Shown one piece after another: positions 1-5,617 of a stretch of DNA of 8,256 bases. Numbering within the stretch: the stretch's first letter is position 1; every line of letters begins with the position of its first letter. Under the pieces are notes generated by a model that saw only the letters and a program-made list of their open reading frames with translations, was not told the DNA's origin and did not search any database. Origin of the DNA: Tectiglobus sp039183375 (GTDB taxonomy: Bacteria > Pseudomonadota > Alphaproteobacteria > Rhizobiales > Hyphomicrobiaceae); contig JBCDBQ010000312.1 of assembly GCA_039183375.1 (NCBI GenBank), positions 1 through 8,256 of the forward strand, in the 5' to 3' direction. Both the position numbers and the translations under genes were made by a program.

Positions 1-176
1 ACTTTTCCAGCGCCGGTAAGGATCACACTGCGCACGTCATCTCGATCACTGATACTGTCCATGGCATAAGCCAATTCGATATTGAACTGCGCATTCTGTG
101 CGTTGACCGGTGGGGCATCCATGGTGACAAGGGCCACATGATCAGTGACATCAATCCGAATAAGCTCTAGATCCAT
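1..176 (-). CDS. Enoyl-CoA hydratase/isomerase family protein, N-terminal part (cut by window edge)
   Basis: Reading the minus strand from the ATG at 176-174 gives 58 codons running off the window. The residues fit the start of the crotonase fold: a first beta-strand pair with VALVTMDAPPVNAQN (about 16-30), which matches the family pattern VALVTLNRPPVNALN, then DDVRSVILTGAGK (46-58), the strand just before the oxyanion-hole segment. The catalytic region lies outside the window, so hydratase, isomerase and hydrolase activities cannot be told apart. A GGGAG Shine-Dalgarno (minus strand, bases 189-185) sits 8 nt before the ATG and supports the start. The gene diverges from two acyl-CoA dehydrogenase genes. 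This is a common beta-oxidation arrangement, in which the hydratase would act on the enoyl-CoA product of the dehydrogenase. Family assignment is fairly sure; the substrate is unknown. Confidence 0.85.
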   Translation of the reverse strand, partial: MDLELIRIDVTDHVALVTMDAPPVNAQNAQFNIELAYAMDSISDRDDVRSVILTGAGK

Positions 177-327
177 GGCGGCAACTCCCAATATTCCAGT
201 CATGATTTTTGATATCCGTCAGGATGTTGCATGCCATAATCCGAGTTGGCAAACTTACATCTGATGATTGTGTGGCTCAGGGTGCGCTGCTCCAGCGTGC
301 GTTCCGGATGCCGTTAGCGGAGTGACA
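177..327. promoter_or_regulatory. Divergent intergenic region between hydratase and dehydrogenase genes
   Basis: This 151-base gap must carry the start signals for both divergent genes. On the plus strand a -10-like CATAAT (235-240, 5/6 to consensus) is visible. The nearest -35-like TTGATA (209-214) lies 20 nt away, longer than the usual 16-18, so the promoter is only tentative. CAACTC (182-187) and GAGTTG (243-248) form a widely spaced 6-bp inverted pair that could be chance. I saw no strong operator palindrome. Confidence 0.3.
319..322 (+). promoter_or_regulatory. Shine-Dalgarno GGAG that decides the start of the first dehydrogenase
   Basis: GGAG ends 5 nt before the ATG at 328. The reading frame is open further upstream to a GTG-like start at 268. 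The 20 extra residues that start would add (cysteine- and alanine-rich) do not resemble an acyl-CoA dehydrogenase N-terminus, and no ribosome site precedes it. The start at 328 is therefore preferred. Confidence 0.6.
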
Positions 328-1455
328 ATGACAGACGCAGATACCCTAAGGCTACTGCAAGACGCTGCGACGTCTTTCGCCAGCTTTGATGCGAAGCGCG
401 TACGGAGCTGGCGTTACAATGATCCTGGCTTTGATCGCAATTTGTGGCAGGAGATGGCGGCACAGGGTTGGTTCGGGATTCTCGCCGACGAAGCATCCGG
501 AGGCATGGAACTAGGTCTCGACGCGGTGGCAGTTGTCGCACGAGCGCTGGGACAGGCAGCCGTACCGGAACCGTTTGTAGCCGCCGGTGTCGTGGCGCCC
601 AAGCTACTTGCAGATTGCAAGGCCGGCGCTACTCGCGATGCAGCGCTGCAGGACATTGTTGCCGGTCAGTCAGTCGCGACGTTGGCGTGGCAGAGCCCAA
701 GCGGCAGTTTCGCTCTCGACGACATTGCCGTGACTGCAGCAGAAAAGGAAGGTGCCATCACTCTGTCTGGTGAGGCACGTTTCGTTCCCATTGCTGCTGC
801 AGACTCAATAATTGTGGCGGCCAAGCAGGCGGGAGGCATTGGCCTCTGGTGGTTATCCAGCAGCACTGAAGGCTTAACTATTGAGCCTGAAGACCAGGCA
901 GACGGAAGCAGAACCGGTTGGCTAAGATTAGCGAACGTTGCCGTAGGACCCGACAGCTCTTTGGCCCCGCCCAACGATGGTCGTGATCTGATAGAGGCTG
1001 CGCTTGATGCTGGCGTTGTCGCGAATTGTGCTGAGCTTATGGGCATGATGGACCGGTCGTTGGAGTTGACGCTCGACTATCTCAAGGTCCGCAAGCAGTT
1101 TGGACAGGCGATCGGAAGTTTTCAGGTTCTGCAGCACCGCGCCGTCGACTTATGGATGCAGAAGGAAGTCGCGCGGCACGCAACGGAAGCCGCAATCAAA
1201 GCCTTGGATTCAGAAAGTGTTACCCCCACTGCTCGGGCCATATCAGCATCCAGCGCCAAGGCCCGTGTCGGGGAAGTCGCGCTCAAGATGGCGAACGAAA
1301 CGGTTCAACTTCACGGCGCCATCGGTTTTACCGACGAATATGACCTCGGACTTTACGTCAATCGTATCCTTGCCGCTGCCCCTTATCTCGGCAATGCGGC
1401 CGACCATCGAAAACGATACGGCGAACTCAAGCAGGACCTAGGAGCAGCCGCATGA
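328..1455 (+). CDS. Acyl-CoA dehydrogenase family protein, probable non-catalytic partner subunit
   Basis: The product has 375 residues, close to the usual 370-400 of the family. The N-terminal helical domain includes QGWFGILADEASGGMELG (46-63) and a weakly conserved middle beta domain follows. The C-terminal helical domain carries YLKVRKQFGQAIGSFQ (251-266), whose Arg and Phe-Gly normally contact FAD of the neighbouring subunit, and QLHGAIGFTDEY (327-338), the other FAD-contact motif. By ungapped alignment by eye to remembered family sequences, the position of the isovaleryl-type catalytic Glu is Gly229 and that of the medium-chain-type Glu is Leu354 (in YLG, 353-355). Neither usual base is present. 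The stop overlaps the ATG of the next dehydrogenase by four bases (ATGA), implying translational coupling. The known precedent is the heterotetrameric acyl-CoA dehydrogenases of steroid side-chain degradation, where only one subunit carries the base. The role as structural/FAD-sharing partner is inferred; the substrate is unknown. Confidence 0.88.
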   Translation: MTDADTLRLLQDAATSFASFDAKRVRSWRYNDPGFDRNLWQEMAAQGWFGILADEASGGMELGLDAVAVVARALGQAAVPEPFVAAGVVAPKLLADCKAGATRDAALQDIVAGQSVATLAWQSPSGSFALDDIAVTAAEKEGAITLSGEARFVPIAAADSIIVAAKQAGGIGLWWLSSSTEGLTIEPEDQADGSRTGWLRLANVAVGPDSSLAPPNDGRDLIEAALDAGVVANCAELMGMMDRSLELTLDYLKVRKQFGQAIGSFQVLQHRAVDLWMQKEVARHATEAAIKALDSESVTPTARAISASSAKARVGEVALKMANETVQLHGAIGFTDEYDLGLYVNRILAAAPYLGNAADHRKRYGELKQDLGAAA

Positions 1456-2624
1456 CATTTGAAGTAGAGCAGGAACGCGACTGGAATGCGCTCGACGATG
1501 AGGAGTTCCGTGGCATCATTCAGTCAGACTTCCGCGAACACTATCCAGACAACCTGCGCTTCCCGCCCTATCGCTTGCGCTGGATCGAGTTGCGCGATTG
1601 GTATTTGCGCATGTCCCAAAAGGGCTGGATCGCGCCCAATTGGCCGGCTGAGTTCGGTGGCATGGGGCTTGAACCCCGCAAGGCGCTTATCTTCCATGAG
1701 GAAGTTGAGCGCGCCGGCATCGCCCGCTTCCAGGACCACGGCATCCTTATGGTGGGTCCTGTGTTGATCAAGTGGGGAACGGACGCGCAACGTCAACGCT
1801 ATCTGCCGAAGATCCTGAGTTGCGAGCATATCTGGTGTCAAGGCTATTCCGAGCCTGGCTCAGGGTCAGATCTAGCAAGCTTGCAGACCAAGGCTGTTCG
1901 AGAGGGCGATGAATTTGTGATCAATGGCCAAAAGATCTGGACCACAATGGCCCATGATGCCGACCACATTTTCGTCCTTGCGCGCACTGACTTCGAGGCC
2001 AAGAAGCAAGAGGGTATCAGCTTCCTGCTAGTCGACATGGACCAGCCGGGCATTACGGTGCGGCCGATACCGGATATCTCCGGCCAGGCAGAATTTTGCG
2101 AAGTGTTTTTCGATAACGTTCGCACACCCGCCGACAATCGCATTGGTGAACTCAACAAGGGCTGGACGGTGGCAAAGTCGCTTCTCGGCTTTGAGCGTAT
2201 TCACATCGGCAGCCCCAAATTACCCGAGTACGCGATGGAGATCCTTGAGGCTGTTGCGAGTGCGCGCGGTGTGCTCGATGATCCAGTCTTCCGTGACAAG
2301 TATGTTCGTCTCCAACTGGACGTCGAACATCTCGCCCATTCCTATGAGCACTACGCCGGCATTGTCGCCCGTCGTGAAACGCTCGGTCCTGATGTGTCAA
2401 TGCTGAAAGTGCTGGCGACCGAGACATTTTCCAAGATTGCCGACCTTGTCGTCGAGACAGCTGGTCCTCTCGGAGGGATGAAAGGCGACACGCGCATCGG
2501 CAATATTGATGTCAACGTCCTGGCACCATTTTACAAGGCGCGGCCAGCACCCATATACGGTGGATCGAATGAGATCCAACGCAATATCCTCGCCAAGCAG
2601 GTGCTGGAACTTCCGATGAGATGA
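1452..2624 (+). CDS. Acyl-CoA dehydrogenase, probable catalytic subunit of a heteromeric enzyme
   Basis: The product has 390 residues and would oxidise an acyl-CoA to the trans-2-enoyl-CoA with FAD, passing electrons to electron-transfer flavoprotein. Visible motifs are GWIAPNWPAEFGGMG (58-72), the flavin/substrate loop CQGYSEPGSGSD (129-140), GQKIWTT (159-165) and the C-terminal PIYGGSNEIQRNIL (367-380). The medium-chain-type catalytic Glu position is Gly370. The isovaleryl-type position holds Glu248 in LLGFERIHIG (244-253), so Glu248 is the likely base. The usual RxxFGxxIG flavin motif is absent: the region after Glu248 reads SARGVLDDPVFRDKYVRLQL (270-289), as in the larger subunits of paired dehydrogenases, while the partner upstream has that motif. 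The two look complementary. The gene starts inside the stop of its neighbour (ATGA). The family is very sure. Pairing is likely from context and residues. The substrate (branched, steroid, aromatic side chain or other) cannot be read from sequence. Confidence 0.93.
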   Translation: MTFEVEQERDWNALDDEEFRGIIQSDFREHYPDNLRFPPYRLRWIELRDWYLRMSQKGWIAPNWPAEFGGMGLEPRKALIFHEEVERAGIARFQDHGILMVGPVLIKWGTDAQRQRYLPKILSCEHIWCQGYSEPGSGSDLASLQTKAVREGDEFVINGQKIWTTMAHDADHIFVLARTDFEAKKQEGISFLLVDMDQPGITVRPIPDISGQAEFCEVFFDNVRTPADNRIGELNKGWTVAKSLLGFERIHIGSPKLPEYAMEILEAVASARGVLDDPVFRDKYVRLQLDVEHLAHSYEHYAGIVARRETLGPDVSMLKVLATETFSKIADLVVETAGPLGGMKGDTRIGNIDVNVLAPFYKARPAPIYGGSNEIQRNILAKQVLELPMR

Positions 2625-2695
2625 ACAATCGCAATTGAAAACCTACTCGGTAATGATCCAATCACGATCTTGAGTCGTTAACGGCCTCTGTTGCG

Positions 2696-2727
2696 TTTTG
2701 GATCACGCAAAATGATGTGATCCAAAA
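2696..2727. promoter_or_regulatory. Perfect 11-bp inverted repeat, candidate operator, with an extra half-site at 2654
   Basis: TTTTGGATCAC (2696-2706) and GTGATCCAAAA (2717-2727) are exact reverse complements separated by 10 bases. Arm centres are 21 bp apart, two helical turns, as expected for a dimeric repressor. The core TGATCCAA occurs again at 2654-2661 in the same orientation as the right arm. The stem has no U-tract after it on either strand, so it is not a standard intrinsic terminator. It lies 72 bases after the dehydrogenase stop and about 105 bases before the fasciclin start, so it could control the fasciclin gene. The cognate regulator is not in the window. The operator function is inferred. 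Confidence 0.55.
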
Positions 2728-2773
2728 AGTAAATGGGATGCTAATCCACGAGACTGCCTCTTGCGTCTTTGAC

Positions 2774-2798
2774 TTTGCAACCGTCCGGATGGTGCAAA
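2774..2798 (+). promoter_or_regulatory. Imperfect dyad in the leader of the fasciclin gene
   Basis: TTTGCAACC (2774-2782) can pair with GGTGCAAA (2791-2798) with one bulged A and an 8-base loop. It lies 33 bases before the GTG start. A TTGACT (2769-2774) resembling a -35 element overlaps its left edge, but no good -10 is seen 16-18 bases later. It could be an operator or an mRNA hairpin; chance is also possible. Confidence 0.25.
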
Positions 2799-2820
2799 CA
2801 AATCATGAGAATTCGCAAAG

Positions 2821-2827
2821 AGGAGAG
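2821..2827 (+). promoter_or_regulatory. Strong Shine-Dalgarno AGGAGAG deciding a GTG start
   Basis: AGGAG with flanking A/G lies about 6 nt before GTG 2832 and is the best ribosome site in the window. Starting at this GTG puts a clean signal peptide at the very N-terminus. The ATG at 2805 would add a charged nine-residue stretch in front of it and has no comparable site. Confidence 0.7.
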
Positions 2828-2831
2828 TATC

Positions 2832-3320
2832 GTGCGCTTTTCATTCATTACGGCTGCCATCGTTGCAGCAGGTCTTTTTGCAGCCCCGGCAAACGCGTCC
2901 AACATCGTCGACACGGCCTCAAAGGCAGGTACATTCAACACACTGTTGGCCGCTGCCAAAGCAGCCGGCTTGGCCGACGCCCTTGCCACCGGCAAGCATC
3001 TGACCGTTTTTGCGCCGACTGACGCTGCTTTTGCAAAGCTTCCGAAGGGCACCGTAGAATCCCTGCTCAAGCCGGAGAACAAATCCAAGTTGGCAGCAAT
3101 TCTGTCTTATCACGTCCTGCCGCGCAAATTGGCTTCGAACCAGCTGCCGCACAAAGCTATTCACGTTCGCACCATTAAGAGTGGTGGCGACCGTCTCCTG
3201 CGCGTACGTAAGTCTCGCAGCGGGGTAACTGTTGACAAAGCGAATGTGGTGAAGGCCGACATTCGCGCGAGCAATGGCATCATCCACGTTATCGACAAGG
3301 TCATGCTGCCATCCAGTTAG
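2832..3320 (+). CDS. Secreted fasciclin (FAS1) domain protein
   Basis: With the GTG start the product has 162 residues. Residues 1-22 form a Sec signal peptide: an Arg near the start, a hydrophobic stretch of about 14 residues and a PANA|SN cleavage site, so the mature protein is periplasmic or exported. The rest is one complete FAS1 domain. It contains TFNTLLAAAKAAGL (about 34-47), the H1 motif LTVFAPTDAAFAKLP (57-71), ILSYHVLPRKL (90-100, matching the family YHV(V/L)PGKL with Arg replacing Gly) and the H2 motif NGIIHVIDKVMLPS ending at the C-terminus. FAS1 proteins mediate adhesion or matrix contacts; the bacterial single-domain forms are poorly characterised. The mature chain is rich in Lys and Arg in its second half (IHVRTIKSGGDRLLRVRKSR), so it should be strongly basic. 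It looks monocistronic: a strong terminator follows and a 207-base spacer with dyads precedes it. Confidence 0.93.
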   Translation: MRFSFITAAIVAAGLFAAPANASNIVDTASKAGTFNTLLAAAKAAGLADALATGKHLTVFAPTDAAFAKLPKGTVESLLKPENKSKLAAILSYHVLPRKLASNQLPHKAIHVRTIKSGGDRLLRVRKSRSGVTVDKANVVKADIRASNGIIHVIDKVMLPSS

Positions 3321-3347
3321 CATAGACTAGACTGTTGATAGTGTCTT

Positions 3348-3381
3348 GGGGCGGCCAATTCAGGCTGCCCCTTTTGTTTTT
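3348..3381 (+). terminator. Rho-independent terminator after the fasciclin gene
   Basis: GGGGCGGCC (3348-3356) pairs with GGCTGCCCC (3363-3371) over nine base pairs, one of them G-U, with a 6-base loop (AATTCA). The T-rich run TTTTGTTTTT (3372-3381) follows directly. It starts 27 bases after the stop codon and separates the fasciclin gene from the cupin gene. Confidence 0.93.
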
Positions 3382-3441
3382 CAGCGTTTGATGTTGGAAT
3401 GGCACGATACACGATAGCCAATCAAGCACGGTAGAAAAGCG

Positions 3442-4047
3442 ATGACCGAACGTTTGCAGCAATTGCAGGATTTCATCGACGCCACTGAAGCTGCGACGCG
3501 CGCGCGAGCGCCGACATTACCGATTGTATCACCGATGGCTGACAAGTTTTTTGCAGCACTCGCCGATCCGGTTGAGCCAGATCCGGATTACACACCGCAG
3601 CGTCAGGCGGTTTGTTCACATCTCGACGGTGCATACAAGCAGGCCGAGGCTGCACCAGATCTGGTGCCTGAAATGGCAAGAGCTTTCGCCGCACTGGAGC
3701 CCTATCTAAATTGGAGCCCCAAACCCGGTACTGAAAACGAGCCGAACGACTTCTATAACAATCATGCGAATACAGCCATCGTGGGTTTTGGCGGGCTTGA
3801 AGACCGGGATGATGTCCGTATCGGTGCCAGTTTGGTTGCTCCGAACCAATACTATCCGCGACACTGCCATCCACCAGAAGAGTTCTATGTGGTTCTATCT
3901 CCAGGCGCCTGGATGCATGAGGACGGACCGTTTGAGCAGTTACAGTCAGGTGATCTGTTCCACAACACACCGCACGTTTGGCATGCCATGCAAGCGGGAG
4001 AGGTACCTCTGCTCGCTGTTTGGTGTCTTTGGACCAAGGACGCGTAG
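3442..4047 (+). CDS. DMSP lyase-like cupin (DddQ/DddL-type, cupin-DLL superfamily)
   Basis: The product has 201 residues, the size of DddQ-type proteins. The N-terminal half is helical and ends in ALEPYLNWSPKPG (84-96). The cupin half begins around GASLVAPNQYYPRHCHPPEE (128-147). Metal motif 1 is His141-x-His143-x3-Glu147-x-Tyr149, and motif 2 is GDLFHNTPHVWHAM (170-183) with His181. From memory of Ruegeria DddQ, its key residues are Tyr120, His123, His125, Glu129, Tyr131 and His163. Adding a constant 18 gives Tyr138, His141, His143, Glu147, Tyr149 and His181, all present. DddQ cleaves dimethylsulfoniopropionate to dimethyl sulfide and acrylate with a bound metal. Many superfamily cupins have other or unknown activities, so family membership is firm and DMSP activity only possible. 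No signal peptide is seen, so it should be cytoplasmic. The ATG lacks a strong Shine-Dalgarno. A lactonase-like gene follows on the same strand. Confidence 0.85.
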   Translation: MTERLQQLQDFIDATEAATRARAPTLPIVSPMADKFFAALADPVEPDPDYTPQRQAVCSHLDGAYKQAEAAPDLVPEMARAFAALEPYLNWSPKPGTENEPNDFYNNHANTAIVGFGGLEDRDDVRIGASLVAPNQYYPRHCHPPEEFYVVLSPGAWMHEDGPFEQLQSGDLFHNTPHVWHAMQAGEVPLLAVWCLWTKDA

Positions 4048-4177
4048 GTCTTTGTTGCACGGTCCTTGCAACTCCATCGACTGTACTCGGGCGCGAGGGG
4101 TTATCCACGGGCCTCTGGGTGAGATGCACTCTGGACAAGCAATGATAGGTTAACAGAACCAATTAGAATATTGCCGC

Positions 4178-4183
4178 AAGGAA
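4178..4183 (+). promoter_or_regulatory. Shine-Dalgarno AAGGAA supporting a GTG start
   Basis: AAGGAA ends 7 nt before GTG 4191. There is no in-frame ATG until residue 40, which would remove the segment leading into the first propeller blade, so the GTG start is preferred. Confidence 0.6.
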
Positions 4184-4190
4184 CGCAGTC

Positions 4191-5126
4191 GTGTTCGACC
4201 CACCAGAACGAATCCAGTCAGAAGTTTTTGCGCGCCTGCCGGACAGTCTGCGACTGGCAGGTACGGCAAGTGACTGGCTCGACAAGCAGCGCAAGTCGCT
4301 AGGACCAATGTTTCCCGATCATAGCTTTCTTGAAGGGCCAGCAATTGGTCCGGATGGCAAACTGTACTGTGTCGACATTCCATTCGGCCGCATCCTCCGT
4401 ATCAGTCCAGACGGAGTTTTCGATGTCGCCTTGCAATATGATGGCAATCCCAACGGTTTGGCTTTTCATCGCGACGGCCGAGCCTTCATTGCAGATAACA
4501 GGCGGGGAATCCTGATTGCCGATCTGGTAAAGGGATCGATCGAGCCTTTTGTCGAGAGGCTGGCGATGGAGGCACTGAAGGGCCCGAACGATCTGTGTTT
4601 CTCTTCAAGTGGTGATCTCTACTTCACTGACATGGGTCAAACCGGGTTGCATGATCCAAGCGGTGGCGTTTACCGGATCCGGGCCGATGGTCACCACGAT
4701 AAACTGCTCGGAAATGTCCCCGGCCCCAATGGTATCGTCCTGAATGCTAACGAATCCGGATTGTTCGTGGCCGCAACGCGGCTCAACAGTATCTGGACTG
4801 TGCCATTCGCCCGGGAAGACATGCCGAGTAAGGTCGGCACGTTTCTCCATCTTCAGGGCGGTATGGGACCGGACGGTCTTGCGCTACTAGAGAGTGGCGG
4901 TCTTGCTGTCTCCCATGTTGGATTTGGCGCAGTGTGGGTGTTCAGTCGTCGCGGCGAGCCGCTGTATCGTGTCGAACCACCTGATGGTGTCATGACCAGC
5001 AACTTGTGCTTCGGTGGCGAGGACAGAAAAACACTCTACATCACCGAATCTCAGTCCGGTTGCATACTTAAGGCGCAGCTCCCGGAACCGGGTAAACAAC
5101 TCTTCTCTGAAGCAAGTTTGAGTTAA
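4191..5126 (+). CDS. SMP-30/gluconolactonase/LRE-family lactone hydrolase
   Basis: The product has 311 residues, typical of the six-bladed propeller family that hydrolyses sugar lactones and similar esters with one divalent metal. The propeller strands repeat through the chain, and the expected metal and substrate residues are present: Glu48 in FLEGP (46-50), Asn133 in GPND (131-134), Asn180 in GPNG (178-181) and Asp228 in GPDG (226-229). Blade motifs such as GDLYFTDMG (141-149) and KTLYITESQSG (280-290) are clear. About 45 residues precede the first blade, a longer N-terminal extension than the shortest family members. No signal peptide is seen, so it is probably cytoplasmic. It follows the cupin by 143 bases on the same strand; co-transcription is possible, but TAGAAT at 4164-4169 could be part of a separate promoter. 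The specific lactone is unknown; 'gluconolactonase' is a family name, not a demonstrated activity here. Confidence 0.92.
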   Translation: MFDPPERIQSEVFARLPDSLRLAGTASDWLDKQRKSLGPMFPDHSFLEGPAIGPDGKLYCVDIPFGRILRISPDGVFDVALQYDGNPNGLAFHRDGRAFIADNRRGILIADLVKGSIEPFVERLAMEALKGPNDLCFSSSGDLYFTDMGQTGLHDPSGGVYRIRADGHHDKLLGNVPGPNGIVLNANESGLFVAATRLNSIWTVPFAREDMPSKVGTFLHLQGGMGPDGLALLESGGLAVSHVGFGAVWVFSRRGEPLYRVEPPDGVMTSNLCFGGEDRKTLYITESQSGCILKAQLPEPGKQLFSEASLS

Positions 5127-5617
5127 CCATCGAAAAGCCTGACTAGGTCATGTCTGGCACGAGCCAGCAACGTGCAACTGTGCCAAGGCCAATCAACGAC
5201 ACTGACTCAATTTGAAACATGAGGTTGGCCAGGCTGCCAACAGCGCACGGTGCGGGCTTGTTTCCGAGGGTATGCAGAGCCCTGTTTGGACTTTGCCCAG
5301 CCGTCCTCCAGGAATGCCTAATGGGCATCTCGTCGATTGCATGACTTCGGCGTCCAATCCGCCTTCCATTGTTTCACAATGAGGGTATGGCTTTGGCCTC
5401 CAAGTTGCAGGGTGTTTGACAAGTCTCAATTGTATCTCCGTCACTACCCGGCTCTCTTTATCGGGTGGGGCATTAATATATAACAAGAATGGTAAAATTC
5501 ATTTGCATGCTAACCAAACATCTAATCTTCGTGAGTTTGAAACGATTACAAATTGTCAATTGTTCCACTGACATGTACCCCTGATTAGAGCTACCCGCCC
5601 GTAGGCCCGTTCACTCC
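5127..5617. other. 491-base gene-free stretch with several small hairpins and an AT-rich right half
   Basis: No convincing gene is seen. The longest open frame (minus strand 5486-5193, 97 codons) has no recognisable motif and a composition unlike its neighbours. The left half holds short perfect dyads: CTGGC/GCCAG (5154-5167), GTTGGC/GCCAAC (5224-5241) and CATTGT/ACAATG with a 3-base loop (5367-5381). None is followed by a U-tract, so no clear terminator for the lactonase gene is visible. Bases 5446-5466 contain ACCCG/CGGGT around an 11-base loop. From about 5470 to 5570 the sequence is AT-rich, and TCAATTGT occurs twice (5426-5433 and 5556-5563). It may be promoter/leader DNA for the acyltransferase operon, possibly with a small RNA or an eroded gene; none of this is proven. 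Confidence 0.5.
5457..5484 (+). promoter_or_regulatory. Tentative promoter for the acyltransferase operon
   Basis: TATAAC (5479-5484) matches the -10 consensus at 5 of 6 positions. It is preceded after 16 bases by TTTATC (5457-5462), a poor -35 with 3 of 6 matches. The flanking DNA is AT-rich. The resulting leader before the ATG at 5618 would be about 125 bases. Confidence 0.28.

Noticed and set aside
268..327. Upstream extension of the first dehydrogenase to 268
   Set aside because: The extra residues are Cys/Ala-rich and unlike the family, and a proper GGAG site precedes ATG 328.
2696..2727. Palindrome read as a rho-independent terminator for the dehydrogenases
   Set aside because: Stem is AT-rich at its base and neither strand has a U-tract after the stem; an operator fits better.
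4054..4072. GTTGCA/TGCAAC dyad after the cupin stop
   Set aside because: Only six base pairs with no U-tract, so not a credible terminator; reported here only for completeness.
4097..4107. GTTATCCACGG, one mismatch from a DnaA box
   Set aside because: A single isolated 9-mer match is expected by chance; no cluster, AT-rich unwinding region or dnaA/dnaN neighbour.
3473..4162. Open frame of 229 codons on the minus strand across the cupin gene
   Set aside because: It is antisense to a clear cupin with intact motifs, and the translation is Arg-, Gln- and Pro-rich low-quality sequence typical of a shadow frame.
5367..5381. CATTGT/ACAATG hairpin as terminator of the lactonase gene
   Set aside because: It lies about 240 bases after the stop, is AT-rich and is followed by AGGG, not a T-run.
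5193..5486. Open frame of 97 codons on the minus strand in the gene-free stretch
   Set aside because: No recognisable motif, no clear ribosome site, composition unlike the real genes, and it overlaps several hairpins; probably a chance frame.
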